Assembly: GCA_001896725.1 (NCBI GenBank)
Contig: MPPA01000033.1
Coordinates: 1-64,000 of the forward strand
DNA from: Methanococcoides sp. EBM-47
GTDB lineage: Archaea > Halobacteriota > Methanosarcinia > Methanosarcinales > Methanosarcinaceae
DNA length: 64,000 nt
Direction: 5' to 3'
A program made the position numbers and the translations under genes. Positions 17,672 through 24,735 of the stretch are shown here, piece by piece. Each line of letters opens with the position of its first letter. The stretch's first letter is position 1. Under the pieces are notes generated by a model. It had not been told where the DNA came from and made no database searches. It saw only the letters and a program-made list of their open reading frames with translations.

Positions 17672-19618
17672 TTATACATTCTCCATTTCTTTTGTCCTTT
17701 GCCTGAGCATTTCCACAATATCGGGATTCTGTAGTGTTGTCACATCACCTGTTTCTCCTTCATTGACAATGGCCTTGAGCACCCGGCGCATTATCTTCCC
17801 GCTTCTTGTCTTAGGCAGGTCATCTGTGAATATCACTTGCTTTGGTCTTGCAATGGGGCCGATGTTCTGAGCAACATGGCTCACAAGTTCCTTTCTGAGC
17901 TCTTCGGTGGCTTCCACACCGGAACGTAGTATGACATAACAATAGATCACTTCTCCTTTGAGCTCGTCCCGCTTTCCCACAACTGCCGACTCTGCGACCG
18001 CAGGATGTGATACCAGTATGCTTTCCACTTCTGCAGTACCTATGCGGTGCGCCGCCACTTTGATGATATCGTCCACACGTCCTATTATCCAGAAGTAACC
18101 ATCTTCATCCTGTTTAGCTCCATCTCCTGCAAAATAGGTCTTCCCATCCCATTTGTTCCAGTATGTTTCTTTGAACCTTGCCTCGTCGTTGAATATGGTA
18201 CGTGCCATACTTGGCAAGGGTTTTTTTATCGCCAGCAGGCCATCAGTTCCTCTGGGTACTTCATTGCCTGCCTCATCAAGAACAATTGCCTCGATCCCAG
18301 GGAAAGGTCTTGTAGCGCTGCCGGGCTTGAGTGTGGTAATGCCAGGCAGGGGTGTGATGAGGACCATGCCTGTTTCTGTCTGCCACCAGGTATCAACAAT
18401 GGGGCATCTTCCATGTCCGATATGCTCATGGTACCAGATCCAGGCTCCGGGATTGATGGCCTCACCCACACTTCCCAGCAGGCGCAGCGTGGAAAGATCG
18501 TGCTTTTCCGGCCATTCCGTACCCCATTTCATGAAAGTCCTGATGGCGGTAGGTGCGGTGTAAAGTATGGTCACTTTATGCTTTTCTATAAGGTCCCACC
18601 ATCTGTCCTTATCTGGAAAATCAGGTGCTCCTTCATACATTATCACAGTAGCACCGTTGGAGAGAGGTCCGTATACGAGATATGAATGGCCTGTGATCCA
18701 GCCGCAATCAGCTGTACACCAGTAGATATCATCTTCCTTCAGGTCAAATATCCATTTAGTGGTGATATATGTGCCCATCATATAGCCGCCGGTAGTGTGC
18801 ACAATGCCCTTGGGCCTGCCGGTGGTACCGCTGGTGTACATCAGAAAGAGCATGTCCTCTGCATCCATAGGCTCAGCCTCGCACACCGAGCTTTCACCTT
18901 CCATTAGCTCGTGCCACCACAAGTCCCTTTCAGGATACAGTTCCATCTCATTGCCTGCCTGCTTTACCACGATCACCTTTTCGATGCACTGGCACATCTG
19001 TGCACCTCTATCGGTCTTCTTTTTCTGTTCCACCACACTGCCCCTGCGGTAATATCCGTCACAGGTGATGATGAACCTGCTATGGGAATCTCCTATTCTG
19101 GTAAAGAGGGCTTCACCGGAGAAAGCTGCAAAGACCACATTGTGGGGTGCGCCTATCCTTGCACAGGCCAGCATGGAGATCACAACTTCCGGTATCATGG
19201 GCAGGTAAATGGTTACAATATCACCCTTTCTTACACCCAGTTTTTTCAGGGCATTGGCACAGCGGCAGGTTTCTTCCAGAAGTTGCCTGTATGTATATGT
19301 CCTGACATCTCCCATCTCCCCTTCCCAGATGATGGCTGTCTTGTCGGCCCTTTTTTCCATGTGCACATCCAGGCAGTTGTAGCAGGCGTTAAGTTTCCCT
19401 CCTGCGAACCATTGTGCATGGGGTGGCTGCCAGTCAAGTACTTTATCCCATTTCCTGAACCAGTGAATATCATGTGCAAGTTCATCCCAGAATCCTTCCA
19501 GGTCCCGGGCTGCTTTCTGATAGATATCATGGTCGTTGATATTTGCATTCCCTGAAAAATCCTGTGAAGGTGTAAACTCTCCACTATTATGATTATCCTT
19601 GTTTGTGTTCACTCCCAT
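17672..19618 (-). CDS. acs: Acetyl-CoA synthetase, AMP-forming
   Basis: Activates acetate with ATP and CoA through acetyl-AMP. The 648-residue ANL-family protein has MYTSGTTGRPKG, the WWQTETG block, and the C-terminal PKTRSGKIMRR with the catalytic lysine usually controlled by acetylation. The ATG at 19618 is chosen over in-frame GTGs four and three codons upstream. It converges on the acd/DRTGG operon with only 12 nt between stops, so transcription from the two sides may interfere. Confidence 0.96.
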   Translation of the reverse strand: MGVNTNKDNHNSGEFTPSQDFSGNANINDHDIYQKAARDLEGFWDELAHDIHWFRKWDKVLDWQPPHAQWFAGGKLNACYNCLDVHMEKRADKTAIIWEGEMGDVRTYTYRQLLEETCRCANALKKLGVRKGDIVTIYLPMIPEVVISMLACARIGAPHNVVFAAFSGEALFTRIGDSHSRFIITCDGYYRRGSVVEQKKKTDRGAQMCQCIEKVIVVKQAGNEMELYPERDLWWHELMEGESSVCEAEPMDAEDMLFLMYTSGTTGRPKGIVHTTGGYMMGTYITTKWIFDLKEDDIYWCTADCGWITGHSYLVYGPLSNGATVIMYEGAPDFPDKDRWWDLIEKHKVTILYTAPTAIRTFMKWGTEWPEKHDLSTLRLLGSVGEAINPGAWIWYHEHIGHGRCPIVDTWWQTETGMVLITPLPGITTLKPGSATRPFPGIEAIVLDEAGNEVPRGTDGLLAIKKPLPSMARTIFNDEARFKETYWNKWDGKTYFAGDGAKQDEDGYFWIIGRVDDIIKVAAHRIGTAEVESILVSHPAVAESAVVGKRDELKGEVIYCYVILRSGVEATEELRKELVSHVAQNIGPIARPKQVIFTDDLPKTRSGKIMRRVLKAIVNEGETGDVTTLQNPDIVEMLRQRTKEMENV

Positions 19619-19762
19619 TTTCCACACCACAAAGTAGTTGTTCTTATTTTTTTATTGGAGTGGATGGCTGAAATAGTTTGCTGTGACAGCAAAAGAGGTC
19701 AAAGAAATGGATGATCAGAGAAAAGGATAAGTTCTCTGTAGAAAAATCGCACATTATGCTTT

Positions 19763-19826
19763 AACACCGAGTTCACAGAGAACACAGGGGATGAGAATAG
19801 TTATCCATCTCCGTGAACTTTGTGGT
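19763..19826. repeat. Imperfect inverted repeat with CAGAGTTCACAGAG-like arms
   Basis: Left arm 19763-19780 (AACACCGAGTTCACAGAG) and right arm 19809-19826 (CTCCGTGAACTTTGTGGT) pair at about 14 of 18 positions across a 28-nt loop. The arm resembles a dispersed noncoding motif (accacagagttcacagag-like) that I recall from many prokaryotic genomes. Function unknown. Confidence 0.5.
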
Positions 19827-20122
19827 CGCATCTGCATAGAGTTGGGATTATGGCATGAGGAATTCTACAGGGCTTGGGTGATTTCACCAAGGATTTTTTG
19901 TCATTGAATATTATTTTCAATTGCATATATAATGCTTGTAGTTACGTCAGGATGAAGTAGCTGAAAAGTAAATTTATACTCTTTACAGATGCTTATTTTC
20001 CTTACTTATGCCATGATTTTCATTGGTTGTAGTCTGTTTCTCTTGTCTGATTGGATAGAATGGAGTTGCAATATTTAATACTTGATGTATGTAGGTGCAA
20101 ACTACCCGAGATAGCTACAACT

Positions 20123-20130
20123 CTATATAA
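20123..20130 (+). promoter_or_regulatory. TATA box of the zinc-ribbon gene
   Basis: CTATATAA, about 97 nt before the start codon at 20227, giving a predicted leader of about 70 nt that contains the hairpin at 20187-20208. Confidence 0.4.
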
Positions 20131-20186
20131 GGCAATATTTATCAGTTTCCAACTAGCATGTGAATTCCACAACTGACTCGGAGACT

Positions 20187-20208
20187 CCCAAATAAATGTC
20201 TATTTGGG
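20187..20208 (+). promoter_or_regulatory. Leader hairpin before the zinc-ribbon gene
   Basis: Perfect 8-bp stem CCCAAATA / TATTTGGG with loop AATGTC, 18 nt upstream of the start codon. It could influence translation or mark a recombination scar. Confidence 0.45.
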
Positions 20209-20226
20209 TGAATTCGGGGTTCTACA

Positions 20227-20517
20227 ATGCCTCAGACCTATGTGCATCTTTCAGGCAAGCAGATCGATGAAGCTGTCCTGAAGATCCATGGTATCATCAA
20301 GGAGAAGGACACAATGCCGCAGCTTACAAGTACGGTGTGTCCCAGGTGCAGGCAGGTGAACGGCCCGACTTCTACTTTTTGTTCCCGGTGTGGTATGGCT
20401 ATGAGGGTTGATAGTGCTGTGGATTTGGAAAAGAAGCGGTCTGATATTGCCATGGCTTTGATGGAGCTTGTGGAGAAGGAGCCGGCGATCGCGAAGATAT
20501 TGAGGGAGAGTGTGTGA
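20227..20517 (+). CDS. Small zinc-ribbon protein equal to the C-terminal tail of a XerD-like integrase
   Basis: A 96-residue product. MPQTYVHLSGKQIDEAVLKI is the segment that follows the catalytic core in many Methanosarcina-type tyrosine recombinases, and CPRC...CSRC is their C-terminal zinc ribbon. The recombinase core (R..HxxR..Y) is absent. Homology continues for a few codons upstream of the ATG (RGST before MPQ) up to a TGA at 20209, so this is most likely a truncated integrase. It has its own TATA box, leader and terminator, so expression as a small protein remains possible. Confidence 0.6.
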   Translation: MPQTYVHLSGKQIDEAVLKIHGIIKEKDTMPQLTSTVCPRCRQVNGPTSTFCSRCGMAMRVDSAVDLEKKRSDIAMALMELVEKEPAIAKILRESV

Positions 20518-20540
20518 GGGGGTTACACTCCCTCTGTTTT
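20502..20540 (+). terminator. Terminator overlapping the end of the zinc-ribbon gene
   Basis: GAGGGAG(A)GTGT pairs with ACACTCCCTC (one bulged A), an 11-bp stem that includes the last codons and stop, followed by TGTTTTT. Confidence 0.65.
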
Positions 20541-20625
20541 TCATTAATGTTCTTCAATATCTTGTGAGGATTTTCAACATCAATACATGACTTATATTCT
20601 TTAGAGAATATGTGATTAGTAAATC

Positions 20626-20643
20626 AGAACAATCTTTTGTTCT
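20626..20643 (-). terminator. Hairpin downstream of the orc1/cdc6 gene
   Basis: Perfect 7-bp stem AGAACAA / TTGTTCT with a 4-nt loop, about 55 nt past the stop of the minus-strand operon. No T-tract follows, so it may be a processing or weak termination site. Confidence 0.35.
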
Positions 20644-20697
20644 AAAGCACATACAAATTTACCCACTCAATGTTGTGGAGATTCAGTTATGTTAATG

Positions 20698-21879
20698 TTA
20701 AAGCTCCTTTAGTCTGTAGTCCCTGTAAAGTATGTCTTCTATCTTCTTTTGGTTATTTTTAATTGATATTAGGCGAGTTTTTCCATATCTACCCCTGCTT
20801 CTAACAGGTGCTGAAATAATCCCCATCATATCGAATTCAGAGACTATCCCTGAAACACTTGTGCGCCCTAGGGGAATCATACCTAGATGTTCACAAAAGT
20901 TCCTGTAAAGCATCTCTATCTGCCCCGTTGTGACTTTATCGTTCAGTTTTCCGGTAAGCTTGATGATGCTTAGAAGAACAAGTTTTGAATTGATCGGTAG
21001 ACTTTCCAGCGAGTTTAACAAATCATTCTTCTCTATTTCTTCATTTGCTAGCAGTACATGTTTTTCAGTTACCTTTTCAGCGTTTGAGATATCTGCAATG
21101 GCACCTGCACTTTCCAGTAATCTCAGAGCTTTTCCACAGTCATACTCATTCCCGGATAGCTCCGCACATAACGTAATAACTTCTTCATCAACAACACCTT
21201 CCGCAAATGCAATTGCACATCGCTCGTCTAATATTTGTTCTACCTGTTCCTTATTGTAAGGTGGGAACACGATATTCCTATGCTGGAGTGCTGAAAAAAT
21301 ATTTTGTTCAACCTTTTCTGGAAAAAACAAATTATCACTAATTCCAACGATGCCGATGAATACGTCTTCTTCAATACTCATATTTTCACCTGCATAATTG
21401 AACTCATTAAATATGTTCTTGTCTTTCAGCGAGTCTACATCATCAAAGGCCACAATGATTGTGGTTCTCTTTTCGTTCAGCACTTTCCATAATGTTCTGT
21501 AATATTTTCCCACTGAGAGTCCAGTTCTCGGTACTTCCGTTTCAGGTGATACCTTGTTCAGGATCTCAACTATGATCTTGCTGGTAGTGCTGATCTTCTG
21601 ACAGTTGATGAAGATAGGAACAACGTTAAGACCTTTATTCTCAACGTTGTTACTCAGCTGTTTCAGAACAAATCTCACAACAGTCGTCTTCCCTGTTCCT
21701 TTATTTCCGGATATCAGCACATTTGTGAGTTCCCCGTTATGCATAACAGGACGCATCAGTAACGCAAGCTCAACTATCTGTTTTTCCCTTCCGATAAGCC
21801 TTTCCGGCACATACTTTGAAGAGAGTGCCGCCCTGTTCCTGAATATCTGGGTTCCATCAGTTCCAAAAATATCATTCAT
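20698..21879 (-). CDS. Orc1/Cdc6 family AAA+ ATPase
   Basis: A 393-residue archaeal origin-recognition/helicase-loader homologue. The N-terminal IFRNRAALSSKYVPERLIGRE is the classic Orc1/Cdc6 entry sequence. Walker A is GNKGTGKTT near residue 60, Walker B is VAFDDVDSL near 143, and a C-terminal winged helix carries LPINSKLVLLSII and RGRYGKTR, the DNA-contacting region. It starts 17 nt after the stop of the MtmB-like gene, so the two are almost certainly co-transcribed. Whether it is a functional initiator or a paralogue recruited for another task cannot be decided here. Confidence 0.9.
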   Translation of the reverse strand: MNDIFGTDGTQIFRNRAALSSKYVPERLIGREKQIVELALLMRPVMHNGELTNVLISGNKGTGKTTVVRFVLKQLSNNVENKGLNVVPIFINCQKISTTSKIIVEILNKVSPETEVPRTGLSVGKYYRTLWKVLNEKRTTIIVAFDDVDSLKDKNIFNEFNYAGENMSIEEDVFIGIVGISDNLFFPEKVEQNIFSALQHRNIVFPPYNKEQVEQILDERCAIAFAEGVVDEEVITLCAELSGNEYDCGKALRLLESAGAIADISNAEKVTEKHVLLANEEIEKNDLLNSLESLPINSKLVLLSIIKLTGKLNDKVTTGQIEMLYRNFCEHLGMIPLGRTSVSGIVSEFDMMGIISAPVRSRGRYGKTRLISIKNNQKKIEDILYRDYRLKEL

Positions 21880-21895
21880 GCTGATTCCAAAACTA

Positions 21896-23266
21896 TCATT
21901 CTATACCACAGTACTTTTTAACTTCTGCAGATACATCCTTATAAATCCCAAGATATTCATCATTGGGACTCATCTTATATACTGATTCCACTTTATAGCA
22001 TTCGTTGAATGGTTTACCCTCTGGAGCATTTGTCAGTAGATTCTCATATTTTTTGTAAATGTTGCGGACAGCTTCGTCTGCTTCCTGAAGTGACAGGCCG
22101 GTTGCCATGTATGCAACTTCTCCCATAAACCTGGATTCAAGTCCTGTTGACTGATCTGCACCTGCTCCACGCGCACCTACTGGTCCTATCAACATGTCTC
22201 TTCCACAAACAGTGTCACCAATGGCCTGTGCAGCAGTCTCATAGAACATCATATGGGTACAGCAGCCGGCAAGATTCCAATAGTATCTTGCTATGTAGTG
22301 GTGCATGTTGCGTGAAATGGCAATGGATGATAAGTTTGATCCCCACATTATTTCTTTTGTTGAAGATGAATTAGTATTCACATGGACTGCACCAGAAACG
22401 TGTAAACTGGCACCTGTAACTATTTTTGACTGAATGGTCTCTGCAACATCAACAATAGCAAGACCTTCAGGTGAGCCGATGCTTGTACCTCCAAACACAG
22501 GACACTGCCCGCTGAGGAAATGATTTCCATGCTCAAGGTGGAATATAGATTTGTAAAATGTCTCATAGTCAGTCTTAAGCTCGTCCAGCTGGTAAACTTC
22601 TTGGACATCTGCACTGGAATACAGTTCTTCGGAAGAAACGAGCATGTATGCTGGCGAGATGGTTGGTGTGCCAGGTCCCATCAATGCAAGACCTTCACGC
22701 CCTGCAAGTTTCGTTGCGAGCCTTTCCTCCCTGGCCTCTTTCAGGGCGGCAAGCATCTCAAATGGCGTTTTCCCTCGTATACTTTTTCCTCCCATTTTCT
22801 CTAGGGCACCGGCATACACCCCTTGCACGATAGGCTCTATGGCGGAACTCACATGCAACTCAAGGAAGTTCTCCTCAGAAACCGTACCTCCCATAGGACC
22901 TCCTATAATTACTGGTGGCTCGGAGTCCATAATGTACCTGAATGGAACTATGACCTTTTCGCTTTTTCTTCCGATCTCAAGCATCTCAGAAGTGTTCAAG
23001 GACTTTATAATGTCCTCTTCTTCGATATGTATCGTTTTCTTTGTGTCAATACAGTAGATGCCCACAGATGTCAATAACTGGACTGCAGCTTCAAATACAG
23101 AATCTGCAAGACTTGTATCAGTTGGTACAATAGTTTCTCCGTCATATTTTATATCGAATTCATTTGCCAGTTCCTGTGATTTCATGAATACTTCCATGTC
23201 ATGTTTTTCTTCTGACTTCACTTCACCTGTGGTAGCAGATTCGAGATATTTGTATATGTTATTCAT
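21896..23266 (-). CDS. MtmB-family monomethylamine methyltransferase homologue lacking pyrrolysine
   Basis: A 456-residue homologue of MtmB (about 458 residues), which transfers the methyl group of monomethylamine to a corrinoid protein using a Pyl residue encoded by UAG. Blocks shared with MtmB as I recall it include AGREGL..GP, VFGG, TIVDVA-like IVDVAETI, DTVCGRDML, TGLESRFMGEVA and APEGKPFNECY. At the Pyl202 position (AGRPGMGV-Pyl-GPE in MtmB) this protein has AGREGLAL-Met-GPG: an ATG codon at 22681-22679, Met196. A conserved Glu near the Pyl site (MDEQMPIFGG) is also replaced (LSGQCPVFGG). The ATG at 23266 has AAGGAAG 8 nt upstream and gives the family length; an extra ATG lies at 23296. 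Substrate unknown; it may act on another methylated compound or be non-catalytic. Confidence 0.85.
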   Translation of the reverse strand: MNNIYKYLESATTGEVKSEEKHDMEVFMKSQELANEFDIKYDGETIVPTDTSLADSVFEAAVQLLTSVGIYCIDTKKTIHIEEEDIIKSLNTSEMLEIGRKSEKVIVPFRYIMDSEPPVIIGGPMGGTVSEENFLELHVSSAIEPIVQGVYAGALEKMGGKSIRGKTPFEMLAALKEAREERLATKLAGREGLALMGPGTPTISPAYMLVSSEELYSSADVQEVYQLDELKTDYETFYKSIFHLEHGNHFLSGQCPVFGGTSIGSPEGLAIVDVAETIQSKIVTGASLHVSGAVHVNTNSSSTKEIMWGSNLSSIAISRNMHHYIARYYWNLAGCCTHMMFYETAAQAIGDTVCGRDMLIGPVGARGAGADQSTGLESRFMGEVAYMATGLSLQEADEAVRNIYKKYENLLTNAPEGKPFNECYKVESVYKMSPNDEYLGIYKDVSAEVKKYCGIE

Positions 23267-23336
23267 TATGTCAACTTCCTTATTTTTATTCATCATTTGG
23301 TCTTTTTCATTTTGTCTTGTTTTGCCTAGTTAAGAT

Positions 23337-23427
23337 TCCATGAAATTATGCCCTTAACCTCTAGTGACATGGAACATATATATGTATTTCCATGTCACTC
23401 ATAGAATAAACTATTTTGACATGGAAC
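23337..23427. repeat. Cluster of TGACATGGAA repeats upstream of the MtmB-like/orc1 operon
   Basis: TGACATGGAAC occurs at 23365-23375 and 23417-23427. The exact reverse complement TTCCATGTCA lies at 23388-23397, so the first and second copies form a perfect 10-bp palindrome around CATATATATGTAT. A partial TTCCATGA lies near 23337. The centre resembles a TATA box on the minus strand. Either an operator for the operon or an origin-recognition-box-like array for the Orc1/Cdc6 paralogue. Confidence 0.75.
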
Positions 23428-23807
23428 TAGTTTATAATGCTTTTTTGAATACTAGAAAAAATAAATAAGACCTATCGGGAATCTAATATTGTTTTATCAC
23501 AGTTTTTCAGTAAACAAAAAAGAAGTATCTACCTATGTTTTTTAAATTTATTTCTTCAGTTCACCGAACTTACCTGCCGTCGCCATCAGACGGGCGACCT
23601 GGGTCGCTTGCCATGATGTGCGAAGCGGGCGAAACGGTAAATCAGGTAGGTGGATCGAGTTCTTTGGAGGTGTCATAGAAGTGCAGAACCTGCGAGACAT
23701 CAAAGAAATAGAATCTAAAGAAACACTGCAAGCATATGATAAAACTAAGAACTGGAATACAATGGTTAAATATTCCTCACCTATTTTTCTACATATGCAC
23801 TTACCTT
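23428..23807. other. Spacer with degraded DNA between operator repeats and hsdR relic
   Basis: AT-rich at 23430-23540, then a markedly GC-richer patch at 23570-23680 unlike its surroundings. Short frames exist on both strands but none shows a recognisable domain. Probably decayed accessory DNA linked to the adjacent hsdR relic. Confidence 0.4.
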
Positions 23808-23939
23808 TCAAGCCACTGCCCATTCATGTGACAGCATTTCTGCCTGCATCAGCACAGTCTGAGTAGCCTTCTCCTGCTTGTCTGGAGAATAGCCATACTT
23901 ACGCAGTATGCGGCTTAACACTGACCTTACAAAGAAACC
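23808..23939 (-). pseudogene. C-terminal relic of type I restriction enzyme subunit HsdR
   Basis: The minus strand reads [20 protein letters not shown] then [21 protein letters not shown] and TGA (23810-23808). This is the C-terminal helical end of HsdR, the motor/nuclease subunit of type I restriction systems (family pattern [22 protein letters not shown]). About 43 codons remain; no start or upstream motor domain is present, because an intact flavoprotein gene occupies the next 560 nt. Confidence 0.75.
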
Positions 23940-23978
23940 GAAGGATTGTCTACAAAGCCGCAATAAGCAAAAATTATA

Positions 23979-24539
23979 TTACTTCATTCTTTCCAGCACA
24001 TCGCACATTTTATTGATGGTGTCGATGGCCGTTTGCATGCCTTCTGCGTCATCAAGAGCGGGTTTTTGCAGAATACCGCCGAAATGACCTCCATCACCTA
24101 CTACGATCATTCCATGTATATGCATCCAGTCATGAATGGTCTGTATGGTCTTCTCCTGCCCTCCGTTGCGTGATCCTCCCACTGCTAAGGCTGCACCTAC
24201 TTTGTTCTTTAACTGGAACCCCTGCCTTCTGTGCAGTACGCTGCGGTCGAACAAGGCTTTGACCTGGGCCGTAACTGAGCCGAAATATACCGGAGATGAC
24301 ACAATTATAGCATCTGCTTCTTTCAGCTTCTGATACGCCTGCTGCATATCATCATCTATAGGGCACATTTCTTCATCTCTGCAGATCCCACATGCAGTAC
24401 ATGGGGCTATCTTTGCAGATGACATAAGAACACTATCAACTTCAAAGCCTCTGCTTTTTGCTATTCCAAGTACTTTCTCTATCAACTTGTCGTTATTGCC
24501 ACCTTTGACGGGGCTTGCGGAGATGCCTAATATTTTCAT
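23979..24539 (-). CDS. Iron-sulfur flavoprotein (Isf / FMN reductase family)
   Basis: A 186-residue flavodoxin-like protein. The N-terminus MKILGISASPVKGGNNDKL is the FMN phosphate loop. The compact cysteine motif CTACGIC followed by C five residues on (residues about 47-59) is the 4Fe-4S ligand set of archaeal Isf. SSPVYFGSVTAQVKALFDR is the flavin ring segment. In Methanosarcina Isf takes electrons from ferredoxin and is linked to oxygen/peroxide reduction. Monocistronic in appearance, divergent from pgk. Confidence 0.9.
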   Translation of the reverse strand: MKILGISASPVKGGNNDKLIEKVLGIAKSRGFEVDSVLMSSAKIAPCTACGICRDEEMCPIDDDMQQAYQKLKEADAIIVSSPVYFGSVTAQVKALFDRSVLHRRQGFQLKNKVGAALAVGGSRNGGQEKTIQTIHDWMHIHGMIVVGDGGHFGGILQKPALDDAEGMQTAIDTINKMCDVLERMK

Positions 24540-24735
24540 ATATATCGTATGTGAAATGCTATCGAACTTATTATCTTTTGCTTTTGATGACAGTGTTCAT
24601 GGCACATCAGAAGGATAAATATAAGAATAAATCCAATTATAATTCTGTTCCGATGTTTCATATATCAGATATATATACATCGAGATCCTGTGCTTTAATG
24701 TTATTATATTAACTATTGATAGCGGTGATAGAATT

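Larger units (their letters stand above)
19619..20226. other. 600-nt spacer upstream of acs with imperfect inverted repeat
   Basis: No protein gene is supported. It must carry the acs promoter at its left side. It contains an 18-nt imperfect inverted repeat and, at its right end, the TATA box and hairpin leader of the zinc-ribbon gene. Low-complexity AT-rich DNA at 19900-20080 shows no clear structure. Confidence 0.5.

Noticed and set aside
18047-19555. Long plus-strand frames (212 and 214 codons) opposite acs
   Set aside because: Antisense shadows of a fully recognisable acetyl-CoA synthetase; no start context and no domain.
22679-22681. Expected in-frame TAG (pyrrolysine) in the MtmB-like gene
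   Set aside because: Both strands were read around the site: the codon is ATG, and no in-frame TAG occurs anywhere in the gene.
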